A stretch of 64,000 bases of DNA from CAWIDU01 sp963835055 (lineage in GTDB: Bacteria; Patescibacteriota; Saccharimonadia; Saccharimonadales; UBA4665): the NCBI GenBank assembly GCA_963835055.1, contig CAWIDU010000001.1, forward strand, positions 496,001-560,000, given 5' to 3'. The notes beneath the pieces were generated by a model. It was given only the letters and a program-made list of their open reading frames with translations. It had not been told where the DNA came from and did no database searches. The position numbers and the translations under genes are program-made. Shown here piece after piece: positions 25,810-33,552 of this stretch; within the stretch, counting starts at the first letter, position 1; every line of letters starts with the position of its first letter.

Positions 25810-25815
25810 ATAATA
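25810..25815 (-). promoter_or_regulatory. -10 box for topA, predicted leaderless
   Basis: On the minus strand TATTAT ends 8 nt before ATG 25801, with a weak TTGCAT 18 nt upstream. Confidence 0.4.
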
Positions 25816-25917
25816 AGCGCACCCAGCCCGCTAATGCAAATTGCAGCATATATATATGAATAAAACAACAGAGGTGGCTATCTGTTAAATTTCATCAAAT
25901 AACAGAGATGCTAATGC

Positions 25918-25945
25918 TTGCCCTAAGCTGTTAACCGATTATTAT
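25918..25945 (+). promoter_or_regulatory. Promoter for the gene at 25952, predicted leaderless
   Basis: TTGCCC, 16-nt spacer, TATTAT; the -10 ends 6 nt before ATG 25952. Confidence 0.45.
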
Positions 25946-25951
25946 TAAGAG

Positions 25952-26899
25952 ATGACCAGACCGCCCGATAATTGCCCGGTACAGCTTGTCGGCCTCGAAA
26001 TGCCAACTATCAAACAGCGTGCATTGCAAATCATGGAATACGGTGCCCATGAACCGCCGCCGCTCGACCCAGACATGATGAGCTTACAGGCGGTTAAGCT
26101 TGAAGCCGATAGCCGCATGGCACTATTGATTCGTGTCATTGGTGATACTTTTATGAACAGTTCAACGGTAGTAGAGACTGGTCTAAGTAGCCTTTTAATG
26201 GAGAGTGGTTCCCAGGACAGTTGGGATATGGTAAGTAGCTTTGATGCCATTGGCGAAAGATACTTCCGGTGGCTTTTTAAGCGCCAGCTAGATGCTCTGT
26301 CAGATGATAAGGGTTTCCAGCCGTTCTTGGCCAATCTTGAGCTTTTTAGGGATGCTTACTATCGGCGGTCTCCTCAACCTACTACCAGCGACAAGCAATA
26401 TGAAAGTACCCGTGAATTAATACGTAGCGGCGTTGGGACTTTCACGCAGCACATGGTCGTCTTTTTGCATAGGCTAGAAGAAGCGGCTGAGCACCAATAC
26501 CAGTTGGGGCCGAAAGAAATTGCTCGAATCGCTCTCGATAGCGGCCATCTACTGTTAAGTTTGGCCAAGTTACCGCTAGGCCAATTAGAGCGTTATGTTG
26601 CTATGCTCACTGCCCACCCCGATACTATGCATTTTGTAGCGCGACTCAACACTAGTGGCGACGGACAATTTAGGGCAAGTTTACACCCAGCATTACTGGG
26701 CCGGACACGTGTGACCGATATCCTTGATAATACTGCCTTGCATGTTCACCGGCGACATCAAGGTTGTGCCGCCGCTGTAAACTTGGAAAGCCGAAATACC
26801 ATTGCCGACTTATGGCAGCTGTCAGTTCGCGGATTAATACGCGCAGGTTGCTGGGGCGATGAAGCCAAGATGCTACTGCCGCCAGACGCTGACGATTAA
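25952..26899 (+). CDS. Hypothetical protein
   Basis: 315 residues, soluble and probably mainly helical, with no signal or membrane segment. Many Leu, Ala and acidic residues recur in the middle (IARIALDSGHLLLSLAKLPLG). I recognise no family. It overlaps the small minus-strand membrane gene by 4 nt at its end. Its start is supported by a promoter immediately upstream. Confidence 0.6.
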   Translation: MTRPPDNCPVQLVGLEMPTIKQRALQIMEYGAHEPPPLDPDMMSLQAVKLEADSRMALLIRVIGDTFMNSSTVVETGLSSLLMESGSQDSWDMVSSFDAIGERYFRWLFKRQLDALSDDKGFQPFLANLELFRDAYYRRSPQPTTSDKQYESTRELIRSGVGTFTQHMVVFLHRLEEAAEHQYQLGPKEIARIALDSGHLLLSLAKLPLGQLERYVAMLTAHPDTMHFVARLNTSGDGQFRASLHPALLGRTRVTDILDNTALHVHRRHQGCAAAVNLESRNTIADLWQLSVRGLIRAGCWGDEAKMLLPPDADD

Positions 26900-27084
26900 A
26901 GGCCCATGTATTGGCCGGCTTTGTAGCCGGCCCAGATACCGACGAATGAACCAATTGTAGAGAATATAATTGCCCAGATGCCGAAGGCGAAGAGATTGAA
27001 GAACGAGTGGCCGTCAAAAATATTACCAATGCAACTACCAATGGTACCGCAAACAGTGATACCTATCAGTATCATTAATTTCAT
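26896..27084 (-). CDS. Small membrane protein with glycine-rich helices
   Basis: 62 residues with two hydrophobic helices (about 3-22 and 30-55). The second contains regularly spaced Gly (GSFVGIWAGYKAGQYMG), a glycine-zipper-like pattern that favours helix packing or oligomers. No family is recognised. A well-formed extended -10 box sits just upstream, which supports expression. Confidence 0.6.
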   Translation of the reverse strand: MKLMILIGITVCGTIGSCIGNIFDGHSFFNLFAFGIWAIIFSTIGSFVGIWAGYKAGQYMGL

Positions 27085-27090
27085 GGGCTT

Positions 27091-27099
27091 ATTGTAGCA
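27091..27099 (-). promoter_or_regulatory. Extended -10 promoter for the small membrane protein
   Basis: On the minus strand TGC then TACAAT ends 6 nt before ATG 27084; predicted leaderless. Confidence 0.5.
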
Positions 27100-27113
27100 T
27101 TAGCGGAAAGATT

Positions 27114-27965
27114 TTACCTGAGGGCCCACTGGTTCGCGCCCAGGCTGCGGATTTGGCCGCCGATTTCTAGCATCGTCAGGACTTGGTTGAATTCACTGGT
27201 TGATAAGTCGCTGGCTTGTAGGAGTTGTTCGCCGTCATTAACACCGCGCAGCAACAGGTCGAGCACCACTTGCTCGTTGGCATTGCGGCCGCGGATATGA
27301 TGGGCGGCCGTGACGTGGTCTTCTAGGCTGAGCGCGTTCAAGACATCGATGTAGGAAGTCACCGGCGTGGCGCCGGACTTGATTAAGTTGTTGGTGCCCA
27401 CCGAGCCAGGGGCATTGATCGGGCCGGGCACGGCCATGACTTCGATGCCCTGCTCCAGGGCGAAGCGGGCGGTATGCAGGCTGCCGCTCTTCTCGCCAGC
27501 TTCGGTGATCAGCACGGCTTGGGCCAGCCCAGCCATTAAGCGGTTACGGGCGATGAAGTTATGCTTGGCCGGAAATTGGCCGCTGGCATATTCGCTGACC
27601 AGCGCCCCACCCTGTTCGATAATCTGGACGGCTAGATGGCGGTTGCTGACGGGTACGATGTCATCCAGCGGCGCTGGCAGGACGGCGATGGCTAGGCCGT
27701 TGGCTTCCAGCGCGGCGCGGTGGGCTAAGCCGTCAACGCCAAGCGCCAAGCCGCTGATAATCACAATTCCCTGCTCGGCCAGTTGCCGAGCCAGTTGGCT
27801 GGTCACCAGAGTGCCGTAGGTAGAAACGTTGCGGCTGCCGACGATGGTCACCCGCGGCCGGCTCAAGAGGTCGTCTAGCGGCGCGCCGGCATGAAACAAC
27901 TGCTTAGGCGGCACGCTGATACGCCGCAGCTCTTCGGGTATAACCGTAAGCTTCTTGATTTGCAT
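27114..27965 (-). CDS. dprA: DNA-processing protein DprA/Smf
   Basis: 283 residues. The Rossmann-like core shows VTIVGSRNVSTYG, GLALGVDGLAHRAAL, the FIARNRLMAGLAQAVLITEAGEKSGSLHTA signature and AVPGPINAPGSVGTNNLIKSGATPV. A short C-terminal winged-helix-like part follows. DprA protects incoming single-stranded DNA and loads RecA during natural transformation. Competence and DNA uptake are common traits in CPR bacteria. The gene stands opposite the RNA gene that begins near 28020. Confidence 0.92.
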   Translation of the reverse strand: MQIKKLTVIPEELRRISVPPKQLFHAGAPLDDLLSRPRVTIVGSRNVSTYGTLVTSQLARQLAEQGIVIISGLALGVDGLAHRAALEANGLAIAVLPAPLDDIVPVSNRHLAVQIIEQGGALVSEYASGQFPAKHNFIARNRLMAGLAQAVLITEAGEKSGSLHTARFALEQGIEVMAVPGPINAPGSVGTNNLIKSGATPVTSYIDVLNALSLEDHVTAAHHIRGRNANEQVVLDLLLRGVNDGEQLLQASDLSTSEFNQVLTMLEIGGQIRSLGANQWALR

Positions 27966-27973
27966 AGAGAAAT

Positions 27974-27979
27974 ATTTTA
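27974..27979 (-). promoter_or_regulatory. -10 box for dprA, predicted leaderless
   Basis: On the minus strand TAAAAT ends 8 nt before ATG 27965; no clear -35 box. It lies back to back with the RNA promoter at 27985. Confidence 0.4.
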
Positions 27980-27984
27980 AAGTA

Positions 27985-28013
27985 TTGACATAATGACATG
28001 GATTTGCTAAAAT
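27985..28013 (+). promoter_or_regulatory. Strong promoter for the RNA at 28020
   Basis: Perfect TTGACA, 17-nt spacer, TAAAAT on the plus strand. No coding frame follows; expected transcript start near 28020. Confidence 0.7.
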
Positions 28014-28019
28014 AGCAAT

Positions 28020-28414
28020 TCGTGAATCCTAGTAATGGGATTCTAGCACCTTACATGTCAGTATCTGCGGTTTTTACCTCAGATACCCCATTCTAACAGT
28101 TCTGGCTGTTATGGCCAGAAAATTGTTAGATTGTTTTAGAGCGGCCAGAAAACAAGTTGTTACCCTCCACTTATTCTCTGCGTGTCTCGCCCTCGGCGAG
28201 AAGCGCTCTAAAACAAACTAACCCCTTTAACTAGATACTTTAGCAGTCGCTTCGGCGACGATTAAGTTCCCCGCATTCAATGCGAGCCTGAATGGCAACT
28301 TCACGGTTGGCACGAGTCTATAATCACTTTTGGACGTCGATGCTTCGCTGGGGTGGGTTGAAGGGTGTAATGAGCCTCCGGCGGTGCCCACCCCCTCCGG
28401 AGGCTCTTCATTTT
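28020..28414 (+). ncRNA. Candidate structured non-coding RNA, about 390 nt
   Basis: No protein frame is open here, but a strong promoter lies upstream and a hairpin terminator ends it. Helices visible by eye are GAATCC/GGATTC (28024/28038), GTATCTG/CAGATAC with an inner GGT/ACC (28061/28080), TCTAACA/TGTTAGA enclosing TTCTGGC/GCCAGAA (28092-28130), an 11-bp stem GTTTTAGAGCG/CGCTCTAAAAC (28133/28204) enclosing CTCGCC/GGCGAG (28186/28195), and a UUCG-capped GTCGC/GCGAC (28246-28259). I see no tmRNA, RNase P, SRP or 6S signature. It lies between dprA and a sugar-transferase gene. Confidence 0.65.
28372..28414 (+). terminator. Rho-independent-type terminator of the RNA gene
   Basis: GAGCCTCCGG pairs with CCGGAGGCTC (10 bp) around a 15-nt loop, followed by TTCATTTT. 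The T-tract is on the plus side, matching the direction of the promoter at 27985. Confidence 0.7.
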
Positions 28415-28419
28415 ACGCG

Positions 28420-29076
28420 TTATTTAGCAAGGGCCGTTTGAGCATAATGGGCATAATTATGACGCACCATACTCGCAGCGCTGATTAATAGACTTTTCTC
28501 GTAATCGAAACTAGCGGATATGTAGTCGTGGGTGTCACAAGTGCCGCGGAAAAGAGCGTTTTGTTCAAGAGCCGTTCCGTGCGGGAAGCGCTGCGACTCG
28601 CTGAGACCGTCAAGATTGTGGGCGTGCGAATAAATAGCATAACTACTCACCAAGCCAGGTTTCTGACGGGCATGAGCGACCAGCGTTGCGTCGAATAGAC
28701 CCTGGTTATACTCCTGCAATATGGTGAAGGTATTCTCAACATGATCGGGAGCATCGGCTCGCGGACCGAAGAGTGCCATGTCGCCTCGGACAATGGCAGC
28801 AAACTGCGGGATCTCATCAATCATGGCTTTGCGGCAAAGAGTATTTACGCGACTGTTGCTATGCGGGTCACCCAGCTTGCGCATCATAAACCGTTGGCCA
28901 GGATACAGCGAACGCTCCACTTGGCTGATGAAAGACGCTGAACCGTTTTCAAGCCTAAGAGCTCCACATGCTACAAGTGCTGCTAAGCCGATACCGGGCG
29001 CCGCCGTAGTGACGATAGCCAGCTCAATGGAGCGACGACTCCTACTGCTAATCCATTGTTCGCCAGTTTTGGGCAT
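28420..29076 (-). CDS. Bacterial sugar transferase (initiating glycosyltransferase family)
   Basis: 218 residues. The order of motifs fits the polyprenyl-phosphate sugar-phosphate transferase family: a hydrophobic helix near 15-35, then SQVERSLYPGQRFMMRKL, LCRKAMIDEIPQFAAIVRGDMALFGPRAD. Members start lipid-linked glycan chains by moving a sugar phosphate onto undecaprenyl phosphate. Divergent in places (usual RxLRxTSLDELPQ is changed), and the C-terminal third (SHAHNLDGL onward) is unfamiliar, so the sugar is unknown. It has its own promoter. Confidence 0.75.
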   Translation of the reverse strand: MPKTGEQWISSRSRRSIELAIVTTAAPGIGLAALVACGALRLENGSASFISQVERSLYPGQRFMMRKLGDPHSNSRVNTLCRKAMIDEIPQFAAIVRGDMALFGPRADAPDHVENTFTILQEYNQGLFDATLVAHARQKPGLVSSYAIYSHAHNLDGLSESQRFPHGTALEQNALFRGTCDTHDYISASFDYEKSLLISAASMVRHNYAHYAQTALAK

Positions 29077-29083
29077 AAATCCT

Positions 29084-29089
29084 ATAATA
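29084..29089 (-). promoter_or_regulatory. -10 box for the sugar transferase, predicted leaderless
   Basis: On the minus strand TATTAT ends 7 nt before ATG 29076, inside the spacer behind pth. Confidence 0.4.
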
Positions 29090-29111
29090 TCATTTTTTAC
29101 TAATAAAACAA

Positions 29112-29753
29112 TCAGACCAAAAAGTTGCGGGTATCGTGCGGTAGCTCGGTGCCGTAGACGTATTCGCTGAGGATGGCGCTGGCCTCCTGGGCGAGATTAG
29201 GCAGCTGAGCCTGCTCTTCCTTGGAAAACTTTTGCAGGACGAAATCTTCGCTAGGAATTTTGGCCGGTTTCTTCGGCCCGATACCGACGCGGACGCGGCC
29301 GTAATCCTCGCCGATAGCTTCGGAAACTGATTTGATACCGTTATGGCCGGCCGAAGAGCCACCGACGCGCAGGCGGATTTGGCCGAAATCAACATCTATA
29401 TCATCGTGGATGACAGCGATCTGGCTGGGGCTGAGTTTGTAGAAATCCAATACCGCTTGAACCGCTTGACCGCTGTTATTCATAAAGGTCGTCGGCTTGA
29501 TGACCATGACCCTGGCGTCGCCGAGCTGCCCGCTGCTGAGCAGACACTTCAAGTTTTTCTTATTCTGCCAATCTTCCATCTCATCGGTTTTGCTGACGAA
29601 TTCGTCGAGACATAGAAAGCCGACATTATGGCGGGTTAAATCATATTCTTGACCTGGATTACCGAGCCCGACAAGCAGCACGGTCTTATTCAGTCCGGCG
29701 GTGTAAAAAGACGTTGGGTCGCTAACGTTGGCGCGCTTTTGTAACCAAGCCAT
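29112..29753 (-). CDS. pth: Peptidyl-tRNA hydrolase
   Basis: 213 residues. Signatures: VGLGNPGQEYDLTRHNVGF with the catalytic His, PTTFMNNSGQAV, VIHDDIDVDFGQIRLRVGGSSAGHNGIKS, and GRVRVGIG. It recycles peptidyl-tRNA released from stalled ribosomes. The first 20 or so residues precede the family start; a shorter form beginning near VLLVGLGNPG is possible but has no better start codon. It follows der by 24 nt on the same strand. Confidence 0.93.
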   Translation of the reverse strand: MAWLQKRANVSDPTSFYTAGLNKTVLLVGLGNPGQEYDLTRHNVGFLCLDEFVSKTDEMEDWQNKKNLKCLLSSGQLGDARVMVIKPTTFMNNSGQAVQAVLDFYKLSPSQIAVIHDDIDVDFGQIRLRVGGSSAGHNGIKSVSEAIGEDYGRVRVGIGPKKPAKIPSEDFVLQKFSKEEQAQLPNLAQEASAILSEYVYGTELPHDTRNFLV

Positions 29754-29777
29754 GCCATCAGTATCAGGTATCGAGAA

Positions 29778-31146
29778 TCAGGAATCAAGCTGGACGGACT
29801 TGGTCGGTGACTGGCCGTGCTTGTGGGTGACGTGTTTTTCGATAAACCACAGCTGGATCGGTGTGCCGGCGAAACCGTATTGTTCACGTAAATTTCGCTC
29901 CAGGTAGCGGCGGTAGCTCCAGTGGATGAAACGGCTGTGGCTACCGAAAATCTTGAAAGCTGGTGTTGGGTTGTCGGTTTCTTGGACGATGTAGTTCAGC
30001 TTCGGTGTCCGGTTCTTGAGGCCGGCCGGTGGATGAGCGTCGACGGCCTGACGCAGCCAGCTGTTGAGGGCGCTGGTGGTGATGCGCTTGTGGCGCTCGG
30101 TGTCGATTTCCAGAGCCAGCTCGAAGAGCTTGGTGACGTTCTGGCCGCTAACTGCGCTGGTGAAAACTAGCGGCGCCCAAGCCACGAAGTCGAAATCGTG
30201 GGCGATGGTTGGCGCTAGCGCGTCACGGGTGTAGGCGTCCCGGTCTTCGGCGGCGTCCCATTTGCTGACCACTAGAATCAGGCCTTTGCCGGCGTCCTTG
30301 ACCAGCCCGGCCAGCTTCTGGTCGAGCTGGACGTGCAGCTCGTTGACGTCCATCAGTAACAGGCAGACGTCGGCTTGCTCGATGGCACTGAGAGCTCTTA
30401 GGACGCTGAAACGCTCGACACCGACAGCGATTTTGCCGCTGCGGCGGATGCCAGCCGTGTCCAGCAATTCGATTTCTCGGTCCTGGACGCGCACCACTGC
30501 CCGGTTGACGTCACGGGTCGTCCCTGCTCGGTCAGCCACGATGGCCTGCTGTTTCTTGGCGAGTGTGTTGAAAAGTTGCGATTTGCCGACGTTCGGCCGG
30601 CCGAGAATGGCGATACGCAATCGATCATCGTCGTCGGGCTGGCTGATTTTGGGCAAAATCTTCACCAGCTCAGTCGATCAACTGCTCGATACCCCGCTGC
30701 TGTGGCACGGCGGTCTGCAGAATTGGTTTGATGCCCAAGCGGTCGAAACGGCTGAAATCCTGGCCCTTGGCTCGGTCAATCTTGTTAATAATCAGGAAAA
30801 TCGGCTTGCGGCTGCGCAGGGCCAGCTTGGCCACCCGCCGGTCCTCTTCGGTCGGCGGCACGTCGGCTTCGACAACCACCATGATGATGTCGGCGCTATC
30901 GGCGGCCTGGGTGATTTGTTCTTGGATGTTAAATTCGAAATCGTCGACCGGGTCCTTGATGCCGGCAGTGTCGACTAGCCAGAAATTTTGGCCACCGAAC
31001 TCGACCTTGGCCATGATGCTATCGCGAGTGGTGCCGGCCTCGCGGGCGACGATGGCTTCGCGGCGATCGAGGAGCGCGTTGAACAAGCTAGACTTGCCGA
31101 CATTGGCCCGCCCAACAATCGCCACGATGGGTAATTTTGTTGCCAT
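29778..31146 (-). CDS. der: Ribosome-assembly GTPase Der/EngA (one frameshift)
   Basis: Two tandem GTPase domains. The first frame (30670-31146) carries GRANVGKSSLFN, DTAGI and NKID; the second (29778-30665) has GRPNVGKSQLFN, DTAGIRR, SKWD, and the C-terminal KH-like domain. The first ends in a TGA a few bases before the second opens. Removing one T at about 30671 (gactgag to gacgag) joins them into about 453 residues, a normal Der length. Because Der is essential for 50S assembly, an error or frameshifting is more likely than two genes, though separate translation from the nearby GTG cannot be excluded. Confidence 0.88.
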
Positions 31147-31153
31147 TGGTTCT

Positions 31154-31162
31154 ATTTTAACA
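31154..31162 (-). promoter_or_regulatory. Extended -10 promoter for der, predicted leaderless
   Basis: On the minus strand TGT then TAAAAT ends 7 nt before ATG 31146. It overlaps the divergent promoter of the next gene. Confidence 0.55.
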
Positions 31163-31176
31163 GATGAGTCACACTA

Positions 31177-31205
31177 TTGACATATCATGATAAATTTTAT
31201 TAAAT
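31177..31205 (+). promoter_or_regulatory. Promoter for the gene at 31235
   Basis: Perfect TTGACA, 17-nt spacer, TTAAAT. The expected leader is about 23 nt and holds GGGAGGAG as ribosome-binding site. Confidence 0.5.
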
Positions 31206-31234
31206 AGTGTTAAATCTGGGAGGAGCAAGCGGAT

Positions 31235-31636
31235 ATGGATTTACGTGGATTTATGACACAAGAAAATGAGCGTTTGCTTAAGCGTCAATCGCGGTATGAC
31301 CTTACGCCTCAAGAGCGACGCGATTACGGCGACAGGAAAGTTCATCTCGAGATCAACTTCGAAAGACTGGTTATGGGCAAACAACCCTCAATGAGTGTTT
31401 CGTCGGAAGGCGCAGTCAAAGCCTATCCGCCTATACCGATGGGTGAACATCAACTGGGGAGTGAAAGAGTATTGATCGCGGTGCAACCTATGACTATAGA
31501 AAGCCCAGGCCTCAAGACGTATGCTTTACAGATCAGAGTTCCGGATAGTATTCAAGACGAGGCCCTGCAACAAAGCCTAAGCTACCGCGATAGCCGGAGG
31601 CTTGGAAGTGTGCAAGTTACTTTAGGAGAACGTTAG
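31235..31636 (+). CDS. Hypothetical protein with an in-frame stop before a coding-like tail
   Basis: 133 residues, soluble, with a charged N-terminus (NERLLKRQSRYDL) and a strand-rich second half. A ribosome-binding site GGGAGGAG precedes the start. The stop TAG at 31634-31636 is followed in the same frame by 31 more sense codons to TAA 31732, encoding a plausible continuation (DDLAALADFNEFLDELRLAA). The gene may have suffered a late point mutation or be read through. No family is recognised. Confidence 0.5.
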   Translation: MDLRGFMTQENERLLKRQSRYDLTPQERRDYGDRKVHLEINFERLVMGKQPSMSVSSEGAVKAYPPIPMGEHQLGSERVLIAVQPMTIESPGLKTYALQIRVPDSIQDEALQQSLSYRDSRRLGSVQVTLGER

Positions 31637-31712
31637 AATCGTGATGATTTAGCGGCTCTCGCTGACTTCAATGAATTTTTAGATGAGTTGAGACTAGCGG
31701 CAGGTGTCCAAG

Positions 31713-32375
31713 TCAGCCCTCAGACGACTTAATGGTCTTGTATTCCCTGGCAACCAAACCATCTAGTTTATAAGGTCCGAAAGCGGTGCGATGAATAGTT
31801 CTTACATCGTACCCAAGGGCCTCGAAAGTGCGGCGGATTTGGCGGTTGCGGCCTTGGGTTATTGTCACCTGCCAGCGCTGATTTTCCAGTTTTGCAAGCT
31901 GCAGTCGGCTGATGTAGTCTTCAACTTCAATTCCCTGCTCTAGTTTGACATTATCAGCTGCGGTCAGAGGCTTATCTAGGGTAATCTCGTAAATCTTCTC
32001 TTTGGCATAGCGTGGGTGGGTCAGCTGATTGGCCAGATGCCCATCATCGGTCAACAGCAACAGCCCTGACGAATCTTTGTCCAGCCGGCCAACCGGCTTA
32101 AGAGACCGATATTCCTCCGGTAACAGCTCGTAAATTGTCTGACTGCCCTGGCCGTCGCGCGAGCAGACGTAGCCAACGGGCTTGTGCAGCATAATCGTCG
32201 TCCTGGTGGCCAAGCGCAAAAGCTGGCCGTCAAGTTCGATGCGGTCACTGTCGGTTACTTGTTGGCCAAGCGTGGCTGGTTGGCCATTTAGGCGTACTCG
32301 CTGCTCGCTGATGGCCGTGTCGGCGGCTCGGCGGCTGAGGCCGGTCGCCGAGGCGATAAACTGGTTCAAACGCAT
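31713..32375 (-). CDS. RsuA/RluB-type 23S or 16S rRNA pseudouridine synthase
   Basis: 220 residues. An S4 domain at the N-terminus (RLNQFIASATGLSRRAAD) is followed by the catalytic domain with the active-site Asp in GRLDKDSSGLLLLT, plus HKPVGYVCSRD and QGRNRQIRRTFEALGYDV. It isomerises uridine in rRNA; RluB, RluE/F or RsuA specificity cannot be separated by eye. It is 9 nt downstream of the regulator gene and probably shares its transcript. Confidence 0.9.
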   Translation of the reverse strand: MRLNQFIASATGLSRRAADTAISEQRVRLNGQPATLGQQVTDSDRIELDGQLLRLATRTTIMLHKPVGYVCSRDGQGSQTIYELLPEEYRSLKPVGRLDKDSSGLLLLTDDGHLANQLTHPRYAKEKIYEITLDKPLTAADNVKLEQGIEVEDYISRLQLAKLENQRWQVTITQGRNRQIRRTFEALGYDVRTIHRTAFGPYKLDGLVAREYKTIKSSEG

Positions 32376-32384
32376 TCTAGCAGG

Positions 32385-33431
32385 CTACAGGGCGACGTTG
32401 TTCGGGTCAAGGCCGCTGGGCGGCGACGTGGGACTGATCACTGCCGAGGCGGCCGGACTGGCGGCCGGTGCTGTACTAATTATTGGAGCGGTTGTCGGCG
32501 GTGTGGCCGGAGCGGCGTTGGAGGTTATCTCTTTGGCTTCTTCTTCGGCCAGCAAGGTAGCCAAATCTTTCTTGGGCGAAGCGTCGAGCGGTGTGATGAT
32601 GGTCTTCTTGTGGGCGTCGCTGTTTGAGGCCTCAGCGGCTGGCGCCGGCGTGTCGGTTGGCTCTGTGATTGGTGGCGAGGCCGGCGGTGGCGCATCGGTG
32701 GTTGCGCCGGCTACGAAACTCTCGATCTCATTATCCATCGTCTTCTCTTCTTGAGATGTGGAGCTGGCGTCAGCTGTAGCTTGCTGCTCATCCTGCTGGA
32801 CTGTTGGCGTGGGGCTGGGGGGCGGGGTTGGAGTCGGTGTGGGAGCTGGCGCCGGCGGCGTGCTGGGCTCGGTGGGCGGTGCGGCCACCGGAATGCTGGC
32901 GGTGACTACCGGAGTGGGCGTTAGCGTGGGGGCTGGCGGCGTAGGAGCTGGCGTGGCCGGCGGGGTTGCTACCGGTATTGAGGCTGGTGTAGCTGCTGGC
33001 GCAGCGGCTGGGGGTGTGGCTGGAGCTGACACTGCCGGAGCGGGCGTTGGTTGGGCGGCGTTTTCGCCTTCCAACAGGCCGCGGGCGACCTTGACGATGT
33101 CTTCCAAGGTGACTTGGGATTTGACCAGGTAGCGGTCGGCGCCCAGACGGTCGGCGCGCTGCTGGTCGTCACTTTGGCCGAGGGCCGTCAACATGATAAT
33201 CTTAACCTCTTTCAGGCCGTCGGTGTTACGCAGGATGTCGAGCATTTCGAAACCGCTGATCTTGGGCATCATGATGTCAGAGATAATCAGGTCGGGCTTC
33301 TCGGCCTTAGCCAGCACCAACGCCTCTTCGCCGTCTTTGGCGGAAACTACGGTGTAACCTTCGGCCTGCAAACGGGCTTCGTAAATTTCCCGTAAGTTGT
33401 TATCGTCCTCGACCAGCATTACTTTTGCCAT
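32385..33431 (-). CDS. Response regulator with a long Pro/Ala/Thr-rich tail
   Basis: 348 residues. Residues 1-122 are a complete receiver domain: VEDD, phosphorylation site PDLIISDIMMPK (Asp present), TA and Lys-containing LVKS. The remainder is low-complexity, dominated by Pro, Ala and Thr (about 125-260), then an acidic linker and another Pro/Ala-rich part with basic TIITPLDASPKKD. No DNA-binding domain is seen, so output may be through protein contacts. AGAGGAG precedes ATG 33431 by 11 nt. Its partner kinase is the frameshifted gene upstream. Confidence 0.8.
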   Translation of the reverse strand: MAKVMLVEDDNNLREIYEARLQAEGYTVVSAKDGEEALVLAKAEKPDLIISDIMMPKISGFEMLDILRNTDGLKEVKIIMLTALGQSDDQQRADRLGADRYLVKSQVTLEDIVKVARGLLEGENAAQPTPAPAVSAPATPPAAAPAATPASIPVATPPATPAPTPPAPTLTPTPVVTASIPVAAPPTEPSTPPAPAPTPTPTPPPSPTPTVQQDEQQATADASSTSQEEKTMDNEIESFVAGATTDAPPPASPPITEPTDTPAPAAEASNSDAHKKTIITPLDASPKKDLATLLAEEEAKEITSNAAPATPPTTAPIISTAPAASPAASAVISPTSPPSGLDPNNVAL

Positions 33432-33552
33432 CGCGCCGGCTCCTCTGTAATTTTGCTTATGCTTGGCTTTAAATTCATTGTATCACGTTGCCGACAAAGA
33501 GCTAATAGGCTTTAACTGGCCATCGTTAGTGGCCTGTAATTGAAGCGCTTTT

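Noticed and set aside
28133..28143. GTTTTAGAGC looks like the start of a type II CRISPR repeat
   Set aside because: It is one arm of an 11-bp stem within the RNA; no repeat array, cas gene or tracrRNA layout is present.
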